Assembly: GCA_937958045.1 (NCBI GenBank)
Contig: CALFXL010000003.1
Span: forward strand, 4,110-68,109
Length of the DNA stretch: 64,000 bases
Origin: an uncultured Opitutaceae bacterium
GTDB lineage: Bacteria; Verrucomicrobiota; Verrucomicrobiia; Opitutales; Opitutaceae
Reading direction: 5' to 3'
Part shown: one piece after another, positions 15,625 to 24,371 of the stretch
Layout of the letters: every line of letters starts with the position of its first letter
Numbering within the stretch: the first letter of the stretch is position 1
Position numbers and translations under genes: made by a program
The notes under the pieces: generated by a model
Told to the model about the DNA's origin: nothing
Databases searched by the model: none
Seen by the model: the letters and a program-made list of their open reading frames with translations, nothing else

Positions 15625-18183
15625 ATGTCCGCCAAGTCCGCTTCCGCCCAGTTTCAATTGCTTGCTCCGTTCTGGAAAGAGCGCGTCGAACGCACCGTTT
15701 TGCCAAACGGATTGACGGTGTTGATCAAACCCGACGCTTCGGCGCCGGTGGCGTCGGTACAAGTCTGGGTGAAAACGGGCAGCATTCACGAAGACGCTTA
15801 TCTCGGCGCGGGGCTTTCGCATTATCTCGAGCACATGCTCTTCAAAGGCACGGAGCGTCGCGAAGGGCGGGAAATCTCGCAGACGGTCCAAGCGCATGGC
15901 GGTTATATCAACGCGTACACGACCTTCGATCGCACGGTTTATTACATCGACCTGCCCGCCGAGCATGTAGAGGTCGCGGTGGATTTGCTCGCGGACGCGG
16001 TGCTGCATTCGACGCTGCCGGCCGACGAAGTCGCGAAAGAAAAGGATGTGATCCTGCGCGAGATCGACATGGGCCGCGATGAGCCCGACCAGCGTTTGTG
16101 GGAATCGCTTTTCGAGACGGCGTTCCGTCAGCATCCGTTTCGGTATCCGATCATCGGATACCGCGATGTTTTCTCGGCGATCACACGCGACGACCTGACG
16201 GCGTATTACCGCGCTCGCTACGTGCCGAACAACCTCGTCGTGGTCATCGTCGGAGCCGTGGATCCGGCGCAGACGCTGGCCGCGGTGGAAAAGCATTTCG
16301 GCGGCGTGCCGCGCAAACGTCTCGCGCCCGTGACGATTCCCGCCGAGACGGCGCAATTGGCGCCGCGCGCGCTGCATCGTTTCGAAGACGTGGAGATAAG
16401 TCGCGCTGCGATGGCCTGGCAGATTCCCGGTATCGATCATCCGGATACGCCTGTGCTCGATGTGCTGGCGACGATCCTCGGTGGCGGCGATAGCTCGGTG
16501 CTTTGGCTGGAACTGCGCGAAAAAGCCCGTCTCGTGCATGCGATCGATGCGCATAGCTGGACGCCCGGCAGCGCGGGGCTGTTTACGGTGTCGTTTCACT
16601 GCGAACCAGAACGCCGCGAAGCGGCCGAGCGCGCCGTGGAGCGGGTGTTGGCTCGCTGTGCGCAGAAAGGCTTCACCACGGCGCAGATTCGCAAGGCGCA
16701 GCAGCAAGCCGTGGTGAGCGAAATCAATTCGCGCAAGACGATGAGCGGGCAGGCGTCGCGACTCGGTGCGGCGGAAGTCGTCATCGGCGATCTCGATTAC
16801 GCGCGAGTGTATTTTGAGCGCGTGAAGAAGGTCTCGGCGGCGGAGCTGCGTCGCGTGATGAAAACCTATCTCGTGTCGTCGAAACTCACGAGCGTGTCGC
16901 TCAATCCCACGTCGGCGAAAAAGCCGTCCGCGACCTCGATCGGTGCGACCGGCGGCGAGGTGAATTTTGAGGAGATCGCGTTGCCCAACGGAGCGCGACT
17001 GTTGCTCCAGTCGAATAAAAATCTTCCCAATCTCCACCTGCGCATCCTCTGCGCAGGCGGGCCGATGCACGAGCCGTCCGACCAACGTGGCGCGACCGCG
17101 CTTCTCGCGACTTTGCTCACAAAAGACACACGCAAGCGTAGCGCCGCCCAAGTCGCGCAGACGATCGAAGAGGTCGGCGGCGCGTTCCATCCGTTCTCGG
17201 GCAACAACAGCTTCGGCCTCGCGCTGGAAGTGTTGCCGACGGATTTCCCGCGCGCGCTCGATCTGTTGCAGGAGGCGTTGTTCGCGCCGGCGTTTAAGAA
17301 GACGACCTTCGAGATCGAACGCGACGCGCAGCTCGCCGATTTGCGTCAGGACGCCGACGACGTGGTGACGTATGGCCGGAAGCTGCTCCGCAAAAAATTC
17401 TTCGGTGCGTATCCGCTCGCGATCGACGCGACGGGCGACGAAGCGGGTTTAAAAGCGCTTACGCCCGCGGCGCTGGCGAAGCTTTGGAAAAAATACTTCG
17501 TCTCGCGCAACGTGGTGCTGGCGGTCGCGGGCGATTTCGAGTTGCGCACGCTCGTGCCGAAACTCAAGGCCTTGCTCGCGCGTGTGCCGAAAGGCGCGTT
17601 GCCGCAGACGACCGCGAGCTTTGAGCGTCCCGCGGAGATCGGCGATTTCATCGAAACGCAGCCGCGCGAGCAGGCGGTCGTTTACCAAGCGTTTCCCGGA
17701 CCGGGCTTAAAAACGACGGACTACTACGTGAGCGAAGTGGCGGACGAGTTGTTCAGCGGCATGTCGTCGCGACTCTTCGAGCGCGTGCGCGAGGAAAAAG
17801 CCCTCGCGTATTTCGTGCGCTCGAGTCGCGTGGTCGGGCTGCAAAACGGGATGTTTTTCTTCTACGCGGGAACGAGTCCTCAGCGTTACGAAGAAGTGCT
17901 CGCGGAGCTCGATGCGGAGATCGCGCGCGTGCGAGCGGGCGAGATCGAAGAGGCGGAGTTGCACCGCTGCCAGACGCGTCTAAAGGCCGCTCGCAAGATG
18001 GGCCTACAGACCAATGCCTCGCGCGCCATGCAGGCGGGGCTCAACGCGCTTTACGGCCAGCCCGTGAACGATTGGCAGAACTACGACGGCTACATCGACG
18101 CGGTCACGATCGCTGATCTCCAGCGCTTCGCCCGTACCTATCTGCGCCGCGAATTACGGACGCAGTTGGTGGTAAAGGCGTGA
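15625..18183 (+). CDS. M16-family zinc metallopeptidase (two fused M16 domains)
   Basis: An 852-residue pitrilysin/insulinase-type protease. The first domain has the inverted zinc motif H66-x-x-E69-H70 in LSHYLEHMLFKGT and the downstream glutamate region around EKDVILREIDMGRDEPDQ. The second half (from about residue 450) is a paralogous domain lacking HxxEH and probably shapes the peptide-binding chamber. No signal peptide is evident at the N-terminus (MSAKSASAQFQLLAPFWKER), so cytoplasmic location is suggested. Many bacteria split these domains into two proteins; here they are one chain. Confidence 0.92.
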   Translation: MSAKSASAQFQLLAPFWKERVERTVLPNGLTVLIKPDASAPVASVQVWVKTGSIHEDAYLGAGLSHYLEHMLFKGTERREGREISQTVQAHGGYINAYTTFDRTVYYIDLPAEHVEVAVDLLADAVLHSTLPADEVAKEKDVILREIDMGRDEPDQRLWESLFETAFRQHPFRYPIIGYRDVFSAITRDDLTAYYRARYVPNNLVVVIVGAVDPAQTLAAVEKHFGGVPRKRLAPVTIPAETAQLAPRALHRFEDVEISRAAMAWQIPGIDHPDTPVLDVLATILGGGDSSVLWLELREKARLVHAIDAHSWTPGSAGLFTVSFHCEPERREAAERAVERVLARCAQKGFTTAQIRKAQQQAVVSEINSRKTMSGQASRLGAAEVVIGDLDYARVYFERVKKVSAAELRRVMKTYLVSSKLTSVSLNPTSAKKPSATSIGATGGEVNFEEIALPNGARLLLQSNKNLPNLHLRILCAGGPMHEPSDQRGATALLATLLTKDTRKRSAAQVAQTIEEVGGAFHPFSGNNSFGLALEVLPTDFPRALDLLQEALFAPAFKKTTFEIERDAQLADLRQDADDVVTYGRKLLRKKFFGAYPLAIDATGDEAGLKALTPAALAKLWKKYFVSRNVVLAVAGDFELRTLVPKLKALLARVPKGALPQTTASFERPAEIGDFIETQPREQAVVYQAFPGPGLKTTDYYVSEVADELFSGMSSRLFERVREEKALAYFVRSSRVVGLQNGMFFFYAGTSPQRYEEVLAELDAEIARVRAGEIEEAELHRCQTRLKAARKMGLQTNASRAMQAGLNALYGQPVNDWQNYDGYIDAVTIADLQRFARTYLRRELRTQLVVKA

Positions 18184-18394
18184 TCGCTCTCAACGCGCGC
18201 AGGCGCTCACGCCGCGCCAGGGGTTTGCGATACCGTTGCGCTACCACGGCGCTGCGCACTTTATGCCCTTTCGGGGTCCGTCGACTTCGATGCGCTTAGT
18301 CGCGGCGGCGGAAGAGGATGAGTCACTGTAAAAATCGACCCGCCTACGGACGGTTTGCGGGAAGCGTTTTTGTAAAAAAGACACGATTTTCTCG
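18184..18394. other. Non-coding region after the M16 gene with one weak hairpin
   Basis: No gene is seen. A short stem, cccgc (18339-18343) with gcggg (18357-18361), is followed by gaagcgttttt and could be a weak terminator for the M16 gene. Downstream the sequence becomes AT-rich, with a possible extended -10 (tgctattta, 18402-18410) that could start a new transcript. Confidence 0.35.
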
Positions 18395-18577
18395 GAAAAA
18401 ATGCTATTTAAATTATTTGTAATCAGAATCTTGGGAAAAATCCCAAGGTAGGCAGTAATAATTGCTTGCATTAATCTCCGGATCGGGGATTCTCCAGATC
18501 CCTCCCGCCAAAAACTGTACGTAGAGCTTAGCTCCGTATGGTTTATCGCCCGGCTTCATGCCGGGCGATTTTTTTTG
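18395..18577 (+). ncRNA. Candidate small structured RNA or leader ending in a strong terminator
   Basis: The stretch is unusually AT-rich for this genome and carries a series of potential hairpins: cttggga-aaaa-tcccaag (18430-18447, perfect), ggatc/gatcc around 18480-18500, gagc-tta-gctc near 18524, and the intrinsic terminator at 18545-18577. An extended -10-like tgctattta lies at its upstream edge. It sits between the M16 gene and the YjbQ gene, so it could be an independent small RNA or an attenuating leader for YjbQ. The 5' end is a guess and no known RNA family was recognised. Confidence 0.35.
18545..18577 (+). terminator. Rho-independent terminator
   Basis: A perfect 10-bp stem, atcgcccggc/gccgggcgat with a ttcat loop, is followed by an uninterrupted T-run on the plus strand. 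There is no T-run on the minus side, so it acts in one direction. It lies 69 bp before the YjbQ start. Confidence 0.88.
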
Positions 18578-18645
18578 CCCTGACGGGACGTTCCGAAGCA
18601 CGCGAGGCTCGCCTCGACCTTGTGAGGCTGCGCAGTTTTTGGCGC

Positions 18646-19062
18646 ATGGTTCATCAAGCTGAGATTCGTTTACAGAGCCGCAGCCAAGGTCTCTGGGAAG
18701 TCACTAGTCGTCTCGAGGCTGAGTTGGCGCGGAGCGGGATCGAGCGGGGAGTGCTGACGGTGTTTTGCCGTCACACCAGTTGCAGCCTCGTGATCATGGA
18801 AAACGCCGATCCGTCGGCGCGGGCAGATCTGGAAGCGTGGTTGAACCGCCTCGTGCCGGAGAACGATCCGCATTTCGAGCACACGCTCGAGGGTCCGGAC
18901 GATATGCCGAGCCACATCAAAATGGCACTCACGCGTACGTCGGAGACGATTCCGGTCGGCGGCGGAAAACTGCTTTTGGGGACCTGGCAGGGCGTGTTTT
19001 TGTGGGAGCATCGACGGGCGCCACACAGCCGCAGCCTGATCGTCACGATTATCGGTGAATAA
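18646..19062 (+). CDS. YjbQ family protein (UPF0047, secondary thiamine-phosphate synthase-like)
   Basis: A 138-residue protein with the family signature: GVLTVFCRHTSCSLVIMENAD, DMPSHIKMALTRTSETIPV, LLLGTWQGVFLWEHR and the closing RSLIVTIIGE. Members have weak thiamine-phosphate synthase activity, and their main role is not settled. ATG 18646 is selected, since the upstream open frame runs through the terminator. No thiamine-pyrophosphate riboswitch motif is visible upstream. Confidence 0.88.
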   Translation: MVHQAEIRLQSRSQGLWEVTSRLEAELARSGIERGVLTVFCRHTSCSLVIMENADPSARADLEAWLNRLVPENDPHFEHTLEGPDDMPSHIKMALTRTSETIPVGGGKLLLGTWQGVFLWEHRRAPHSRSLIVTIIGE

Positions 19063-19093
19063 TAAAAAGGCCGCCCCGGCAAAGGGCGGCCTC
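19063..19093 (-). terminator. Rho-independent terminator for the fumarase gene
   Basis: Stem ggccgccc (19069-19076) pairs with gggcggcc (19084-19091). Read on the minus strand it is followed by a T-rich run (TTTTTATT). It lies between the convergent YjbQ and fumarase genes. Confidence 0.85.
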
Positions 19094-19114
19094 GAGACTG
19101 TATTCAATTTTTGG

Positions 19115-20767
19115 TTACGCTTTGCCGTTGGCCGCGGGAGCGCAGGCTCCGCAGCCGTTGACGAAGAAGTCGTTGCCCTTGTCGTCCACGAGGATGAACG
19201 CCGGGAAGTCTTCCACCTCGATCTTCCAGACGGCTTCCATGCCGAGTTCAGGGTATTCGAGGAGTTCGACTTTCTTGATGTTATCCTTGGCGAGGATCGC
19301 GGCGGGGCCGCCGATGCTGCCGAGGTAGAAACCGCCGTGTTTCTTACAAGCGTCGGTGACGGCCTTGGAGCGGTTGCCTTTGGCGAGCATCACCATCGAA
19401 CCGCCGAGCGATTGGAAAAGATCGACGTAGCTGTCCATGCGGCCGGCGGTCGTCGGGCCGAAGCTGCCGCTCGCGTAGCCGGCGGGTGTCTTGGCGGGGC
19501 CGGCGTAATAGACCGGGTGTTTCTTAAAATAATCGGGCAAACCCTGGCCGGCGTCGACGCGCTCCTTGAGCTTCGCGTGCGCAATGTCGCGGGCGACGAC
19601 GAGCGGACCGTTGAGCAGCACGCGCGTGGTGACGGGATGCTTGCTGAGCTCGGCGCGGATGGCGTCCATCGGCTGGTTCAAGTCGATGCGCACGACATTG
19701 TTGTCTTTGAACGTGCGCAGATTTTCCGGGATGAAACGGCCGGGATTGGTTTCGAGTTTTTCGAGGAAAATGCCGTCCTTGGTGATCTTCGCTTTGATGT
19801 TGCGGTCGGCCGAGCAAGAGACGCCGAGCGCGACGGGGAGGGAGGCGCCGTGGCGCGGCAGGCGGACGACGCGGACGTCGAGGGCGAAGTATTTGCCGCC
19901 GAATTGGGCGCCGATGCCGGTTTTGCGGGCGATCTCGAGGATCTTGTTTTCCCATTCGAGATCGCGGAAGGCGCGGCCGTGCTCGTTACCCGTGGAGGGA
20001 AGCGAGTCGTAGTACTTGGTCGAAGCGAGCTTCAACGTTTTCATGCACTGCTCGGCGCTGGTGCCGCCGATGACGAGTGCGAGGTGGTATGGCGGGCAGG
20101 CGGAGGTGCCGAGGTAGCTGAGTTTGTCGGTGACGAATTTCTCCAGACCGGCGGGCGTGAGGAGCGCGCGGGTTTCCTGGAAAAGGAACATCTTGTTGGC
20201 CGAGCCGCCGCCTTTGGCGACGAAGAGAAATTCGTACTTCGCGCCCTCGGTCGCCATGAGGTCGATCTGCGCCGGCAGATTGGTGCCGGTGTTGACCTCG
20301 CGCCACATATCGAGCGGGGCGTTTTGCGAGTAGCGGAGGTTTTCCTTGGTGTAGGTCTCGTAGATGCCTTTGGAGAGCCATTCAGCGTCGTTCACGCCGG
20401 TCCAAACCTGCTGGCCCTTTTTGCCGAGTACGGTGGCGGTGCCGGTGTCCTGGCAGAACGGCAGGATGCCGCCGGCAGAGACCTCGGCATTTTTCAAAAG
20501 CGTGAGCGCGACATAGCGATCGTTGGCCGACGCCTCGGGATCGTCCAGAATCGCGGCAACCTGCGCGAGGTGTTTGGGGCGCAGGTAGAAAGAGCAGTCA
20601 TGCATCGCCTGCTGCGCGAGAAAGGCGAGAGCCTCCGGCGTGACCTTGAGGATTTCTTTTCCCTCAAAAGTCGTCGTGGAGACGCCTTCCGTGGAAAGAA
20701 GGCGATATTCGGTTTCATCGGCGCCGAGCGGGAACGGGTCCTGATAAACGAACGGGGGCGTAGGCAT
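19115..20767 (-). CDS. Fumarate hydratase, class I (4Fe-4S, FumA/B type)
   Basis: A 550-residue class I fumarase that interconverts fumarate and malate in the citric-acid cycle. The three cluster ligands fall at C105 (PFCQDTGT), C224 (TSACPPYH) and C318 (GVSCSADRN), the same positions as in Escherichia coli FumA. The C-terminal beta part contains ASGSFGPTTAGRMDSYVD and KGNRS, family hallmarks. It is monocistronic as far as can be seen, with its own terminator. The oxygen-sensitive cluster is notable beside the exported SOD and MsrB genes, but no regulatory link is shown. Confidence 0.95.
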   Translation of the reverse strand: MPTPPFVYQDPFPLGADETEYRLLSTEGVSTTTFEGKEILKVTPEALAFLAQQAMHDCSFYLRPKHLAQVAAILDDPEASANDRYVALTLLKNAEVSAGGILPFCQDTGTATVLGKKGQQVWTGVNDAEWLSKGIYETYTKENLRYSQNAPLDMWREVNTGTNLPAQIDLMATEGAKYEFLFVAKGGGSANKMFLFQETRALLTPAGLEKFVTDKLSYLGTSACPPYHLALVIGGTSAEQCMKTLKLASTKYYDSLPSTGNEHGRAFRDLEWENKILEIARKTGIGAQFGGKYFALDVRVVRLPRHGASLPVALGVSCSADRNIKAKITKDGIFLEKLETNPGRFIPENLRTFKDNNVVRIDLNQPMDAIRAELSKHPVTTRVLLNGPLVVARDIAHAKLKERVDAGQGLPDYFKKHPVYYAGPAKTPAGYASGSFGPTTAGRMDSYVDLFQSLGGSMVMLAKGNRSKAVTDACKKHGGFYLGSIGGPAAILAKDNIKKVELLEYPELGMEAVWKIEVEDFPAFILVDDKGNDFFVNGCGACAPAANGKA

Positions 20768-20891
20768 GGAGGCACGATAGAAGAAAGTTGCGGGGCAAGC
20801 GCGAGAAATTCGCGCCGCGAAAGCGGGAATTAGCCGGCGTTGAGGCGGCGTTAAGTTTCACGCAGGCCGTCGATCGACCGAAGCGCGCAGA

Positions 20892-21461
20892 TCACCGGTC
20901 GCGGGACAGCCAGCGGGCGAGGGATTTTCGGAGCAATTGGCGCGCGCGATAGAGGCGGGTTTCGACGGCCTTGGGCGTGGCGCCTACGATCTCGGCGATC
21001 TCCGCGTGGGACTTTTCCTCGTATTCGAACAAAAGGACGGCGGCGCGCATGTCGTCGGGCAACGCGGCGATGGCCTTGCGGACGGCCTCGGCGCGCTCGT
21101 CGCGTTCGGTCGCGGTTTCCGGCGAATCGCGATGGTCGACCGGCTCGGGGGCCTCTTCGAGCGGCGTGGTGCCGCGGCGGCTCAGGCGACGGGCGCGATC
21201 GCGGGCGAGATTGAGGGCGATCTGGAAAAGCCAGGTGGAGAAACGGGCGTCGGGCCGGAAGCGCGCGCGGTGTTGATAAACGCGCACAAAGGTTTCCTGC
21301 GCGAGGTCGAGCGCATCGAACTCGTTTTGCGTGTGACGGTAGAGGAAGGCGCGAAGCGGCACCTGCCAGCGCAGCATCAAGCGATCGAGCGCTTGGTTGT
21401 CGCCGCGTTGGAGCGCGATCATGTCGTCGGTGTCGGGCCCGACGCGCGAGACGACCGTCAT
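20892..21461 (-). CDS. ECF-type RNA polymerase sigma factor (CnrH-like position)
   Basis: A 189-residue sigma-70 group 4 factor. Region 2 includes LDLAQETFVRVYQHRARFRP and FSTWLFQIALNLARDRARR. Region 4 includes LPDDMRAAVLLFEYEEKSHAEIAEIVGATPKAVETRLYRARQ. ATG 21461 overlaps the stop of the upstream sensor-like gene (ATGA), so translation is coupled. It is the third gene of a minus-strand trio whose order and sizes match cnrY-cnrX-cnrH. Confidence 0.92.
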   Translation of the reverse strand: MTVVSRVGPDTDDMIALQRGDNQALDRLMLRWQVPLRAFLYRHTQNEFDALDLAQETFVRVYQHRARFRPDARFSTWLFQIALNLARDRARRLSRRGTTPLEEAPEPVDHRDSPETATERDERAEAVRKAIAALPDDMRAAVLLFEYEEKSHAEIAEIVGATPKAVETRLYRARQLLRKSLARWLSRDR

Positions 21462-21901
21462 TGGGGCTGGGCGAGCGAAGGCTGGGTGGAGGTGAGTTTG
21501 GGGCCGACCATTTCCAGGTAACGGCGTGCTTGTTCCGGCGGCATTTGCGCGGCGATGGCTTCGACGTGGGCGCGCGTGGCTTGGGCGCATTCTCGGCTCA
21601 CGCGATCGAAGAACTCGCGCGCTTCCTTATACGCGGCGCTGTCGGCGCCTTCGTATTTTTCGGTGGCGGTGAGACGCTGCCGGGCTTCCGCGATCATGCC
21701 GCAATGCTGCGCGCAAACGGGGGCGTAGTCGGCGCGGATTTTGCGGATGGCGGCGACCTGTTGGTCGTTGAGCGTGAACTCTTGTTTCAACCATGTATCC
21801 TCATCGGGGATACGGTTGCGACTGAGCCATTGGGTGACCGCGAAGGCGGCGACGCCGGCGAAGACGATGGCGACGATCAGCGGAAGCGCGCGTTTCATCA
21901 C
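21458..21901 (-). CDS. Membrane-anchored periplasmic metal-sensor-like protein (CnrX/Metal_resist type)
   Basis: A 147-residue protein with an N-terminal anchor (LPLIVAIVFAGVAAFAVTQWL) and a helical periplasmic domain. Potential ligands cluster as C63, H66, C67 and M69 in PVCAQHCGM, with C105 and H112 later. In CnrX, His/Glu/Met residues bind Ni or Co; the Cys-rich set here suggests a different metal or a thiol signal, which is inference. Translational overlaps of four bases occur with both the upstream anti-sigma-like gene and the downstream sigma gene. Confidence 0.75.
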   Translation of the reverse strand: MMKRALPLIVAIVFAGVAAFAVTQWLSRNRIPDEDTWLKQEFTLNDQQVAAIRKIRADYAPVCAQHCGMIAEARQRLTATEKYEGADSAAYKEAREFFDRVSRECAQATRAHVEAIAAQMPPEQARRYLEMVGPKLTSTQPSLAQPQ

Positions 21902-22221
21902 GGATGGCGGTGCACGGTGTGCGGCGCGGCGACGATCTGGAAAGGATCGAGCGTGCGCACGTGAGCGGCGGCCATGCGATCACCGCGCGTGAGCGAATCG
22001 TACGCGTAGGCGGCGGCGCTGCCGCCAAATGCGGCGAGGGCGACCGCCCAGCACACGGCGGCGCGGAAATTCGCGAAGAACGGCAAAACGCGCGCGGGTG
22101 TTTGTTGCGACGATTGATGAATCCGCGACCACACTTCGCTGGCGAAGTCCGGCGCTGGTTCGGGCCGGCGGACGCGCCATTGCTGAAGGAGTCTGGAGAG
22201 GGCGCCGTGTTCTTGGTTCAT
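21898..22221 (-). CDS. Small single-pass membrane protein, probable anti-sigma factor (CnrY-like position)
   Basis: A 107-residue protein with a ~50-residue cytoplasmic N-terminus (LSRLLQQWRVRRPEPAPDFA, typical of short anti-sigma tails), one membrane helix around residues 54-73 (VCWAVALAAFGGSAAAYAY) and a short periplasmic tail. Size and layout match CnrY-type anti-sigma factors, though sequence similarity cannot be tested here. It is the first gene of the trio and overlaps the sensor gene by ATGA. Confidence 0.7.
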   Translation of the reverse strand: MNQEHGALSRLLQQWRVRRPEPAPDFASEVWSRIHQSSQQTPARVLPFFANFRAAVCWAVALAAFGGSAAAYAYDSLTRGDRMAAAHVRTLDPFQIVAAPHTVHRHP

Positions 22222-22324
22222 GCCGGTGATACGCTGGGGAAGGAAAGATTCCCTGGCAAATTTCTCTCTTTGCGCGGCTCAAAAAACGTCGCGGGCGATT
22301 CAGCCGCTCGCCGGTTTTGGCCCA

Positions 22325-22355
22325 TAAAAAAGGCGAAGCGGGAAACGCTTCGCCT
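22325..22355 (-). terminator. Rho-independent terminator for htpG
   Basis: Stem aggcgaagcg (22331-22340) pairs with cgcttcgcct (22345-22354). On the minus strand it is followed by six T residues. The remaining sequence between it and the anti-sigma gene (22222-22324) shows no gene and presumably holds the trio's promoter. Confidence 0.88.
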
Positions 22356-22424
22356 TGCAGGGTCGAGAGAACGAACGATTGGCGCTGCGGTCGCGAACGA
22401 GCGCGGCCCTCAGCGGCGCATCGC

Positions 22425-24275
22425 TCAAACGGTTTCGAGCAATTTGTTGAGGCGCGCGACCATGCGGCTAGGATCTTCGAGGAGACCGGCGGCGATGAGC
22501 GCGTTGTCGAGCAATTGCTCCGCGACGAGTTTCGCGCGATCGGCGTCGGACGCGCGGGTTTGTGCGAGGCGCTTGATGACGGTGTGGCGCGGGTTGATCT
22601 CGAAGTTCACCTTCACGGGGTCGTCGGGCGTGTTGTCGCCGGGTTTCTTCATCGCTTTCATGAGGCGACGCATGTGCGGGGACATGAACTTGTCGGCATT
22701 GGTCGCGAGAACGGGCGAGTTGACGAGGCGATCGCTCGCTTTGACTTCGGCGACTTGCGAACCGAGGACGTCCTTGAGCCAGGAAACGAGATCCTTCACC
22801 TCCGATTCGCTGAGCGCGCCTTCGGACTGCGGGATGTCGGCGAGTTTCACGTCGGCGTGATCGGCGGCGATGAGCTTCTTGCCGTCGAATTCGCGGACAT
22901 TGTTCATCACGTATTCGTCGACGGGTTCGTAGCAGAAGAGCACCTCGAGATTGCGAGCCTTGAAGCCTTCGAGGTACGGGCCGTTTTCGATCGCGGCGCG
23001 GTTGGCGCCGAGAAGGTAATAAATTTCCTTCTGCTCGCTCTGCATGCGCGAGACGTAGTCGGCGAGCGACGTGGTTTTGCCGGGCTCGGTGAGCGAAGAC
23101 TCGAAGCGCAGGAGCTTCGTGAGCGAGTCCTTGTGCGTGAAATCGAGTGCCGCGCCTTCTTTGAGGAAGATGCCGAATTCGGTGTAGAACTCGTTGTACG
23201 CGTCGGGCCGGTTTTTCGCTTCGTCTTCGAGGAATTTGATGAAGCGCTTCGTGATGACCTTGTTGAGCTTCTCGATCAACGCACGGTCCTGCATGGTTTC
23301 GCGCGAGATGTTGAGCGGGAGGTCTTCGCTATCGACGACGCCCTTCAGGAAACGCAGCCACTCGGGGAGCAGGTCCTTCGGCTTGGCGTCGATGAGGACC
23401 TTGCGGCAGTAGAGGGAGACACTGGGCTCGAGGCGCGCGAAGCCGAGTTTCTCGGTGTTTTCCTTCGGGACAAAAATCAGGGCGTTGATTTGCAGCGGAG
23501 CATCGGCGCTGAAGTGCAAACGCATGCGTGGCTCGTCGTGCGCGTGAGCCTGGAACTTGTAGAACTCGGTGTATTCCTCGTCCTTGATTTCGTTCTTCGA
23601 ACGCAGCCAGAGCGCCTGGACGGTGTTGATGCGTTTGCCGTTGAGGTTGATCGGGAACGACACGAACGCGCTGTAGCGCTCGAGGATTTCTTTGACGCGC
23701 CACTCCTGGCTGAACTCGGAGCAATCGTCCTTGAGCTGGATGACGATTTTGGTGCCGCGACGTTCGCCGTCGGAAGGTTCGATTTCGTAGCTGCCGGCGC
23801 CGTCGCTTGACCACACATGGCCGGGCTCATCCGCGCGCCACGAATGCGAATACACCTTCACCGATTTCGCGGCCATGAACGCGGAGTAGAAACCGACGCC
23901 GAACTGGCCGATGAGATTGGCGTTTTTCTGACCGGATTCGCTGAGTGCCTTGAGGAAGGCCTTCGAGCCGGAGTGCGCGATCGTGCCGAGGTTTTCGATA
24001 AGTTCGGCGCGGGTCATGCCGATGCCGAAGTCCTGGATCGTGAGAGTCTTCGCCTTGTCGTCGGTCGTGAGGTTGATCTCGAGCTCCAGCTTGTCGTCGA
24101 AAATCTCCTTCTCGGTGAGCTGCGTGTGGCGCAGTTTCTCCAGCGCGTCGGAGGCATTGGAAACGAGCTCGCGAATGAAAATCTCCTTCTCCGTGTAGAG
24201 GGAGTGAATGACGATATCGAGCAACTGCTTGATCTCGGCCTGGAACTCGAACTTTTGCGGAGTGGTGGTAGACAT
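22425..24275 (-). CDS. htpG: Chaperone HtpG (Hsp90)
   Basis: A 616-residue cytosolic Hsp90. The N-terminal GHKL ATPase shows YTEKEIFIRELVSNASDALE, the DFGIGMTRAEL motif and the GQFGVGFYSAFM lid/glycine motif. The middle domain has the conserved catalytic-arginine loop region (LPLNISRETMQ). The C-terminal dimerisation domain ends in LNKLLETV. Length is close to the usual ~620-630. It is transcribed alone, with its own terminator and a candidate promoter at 24307-24333. Confidence 0.97.
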   Translation of the reverse strand: MSTTTPQKFEFQAEIKQLLDIVIHSLYTEKEIFIRELVSNASDALEKLRHTQLTEKEIFDDKLELEINLTTDDKAKTLTIQDFGIGMTRAELIENLGTIAHSGSKAFLKALSESGQKNANLIGQFGVGFYSAFMAAKSVKVYSHSWRADEPGHVWSSDGAGSYEIEPSDGERRGTKIVIQLKDDCSEFSQEWRVKEILERYSAFVSFPINLNGKRINTVQALWLRSKNEIKDEEYTEFYKFQAHAHDEPRMRLHFSADAPLQINALIFVPKENTEKLGFARLEPSVSLYCRKVLIDAKPKDLLPEWLRFLKGVVDSEDLPLNISRETMQDRALIEKLNKVITKRFIKFLEDEAKNRPDAYNEFYTEFGIFLKEGAALDFTHKDSLTKLLRFESSLTEPGKTTSLADYVSRMQSEQKEIYYLLGANRAAIENGPYLEGFKARNLEVLFCYEPVDEYVMNNVREFDGKKLIAADHADVKLADIPQSEGALSESEVKDLVSWLKDVLGSQVAEVKASDRLVNSPVLATNADKFMSPHMRRLMKAMKKPGDNTPDDPVKVNFEINPRHTVIKRLAQTRASDADRAKLVAEQLLDNALIAAGLLEDPSRMVARLNKLLETV

Positions 24276-24306
24276 AGATGGATACGAGTTTTGAAAAGAG
24301 CCGCGT

Positions 24307-24333
24307 ATTTTATCGGGTATGCAAATTTAGCAA
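24307..24333 (-). promoter_or_regulatory. Candidate htpG promoter
   Basis: On the minus strand TTGCTA (24328-24333) is followed after 15 bp by TAAAAT (24307-24312), about 32 bp before the htpG start. The same stretch also reads CTTGCTA...CCCGATAA, loosely like a heat-shock sigma-32 promoter but with a short spacer. No CIRCE-like inverted repeat is seen. Confidence 0.4.
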
Positions 24334-24371
24334 GAGCTGGAATAAACACGGCGAGCGCGTACGTTGCTCCG

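Noticed and set aside
15613..17190. 525-residue minus-strand frame opposite the M16 peptidase
   Set aside because: Arg/His-rich shadow frame with no motif. The plus-strand protein has the HxxEH active site.
18413..18601. 62-residue minus-strand frame in the AT-rich gap
   Set aside because: It reads through the perfect stem of the 18545-18577 terminator, has no recognisable family and no clear ribosome-binding site. The RNA interpretation explains the hairpins better.
18395..18645. Thiamine-pyrophosphate riboswitch upstream of YjbQ
   Set aside because: The conserved CUGAGA and ACCUGAUC-type blocks are not present in the leader.
19055..20833. 592-residue plus-strand frame opposite the fumarase
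   Set aside because: Val/Gly/Glu-rich mirror frame. The minus-strand protein has all three FumA cluster cysteines at family positions.
22317..23810. 497-residue plus-strand frame opposite htpG
   Set aside because: Mirror frame of a high-GC gene with no motif. HtpG on the minus strand is unambiguous.
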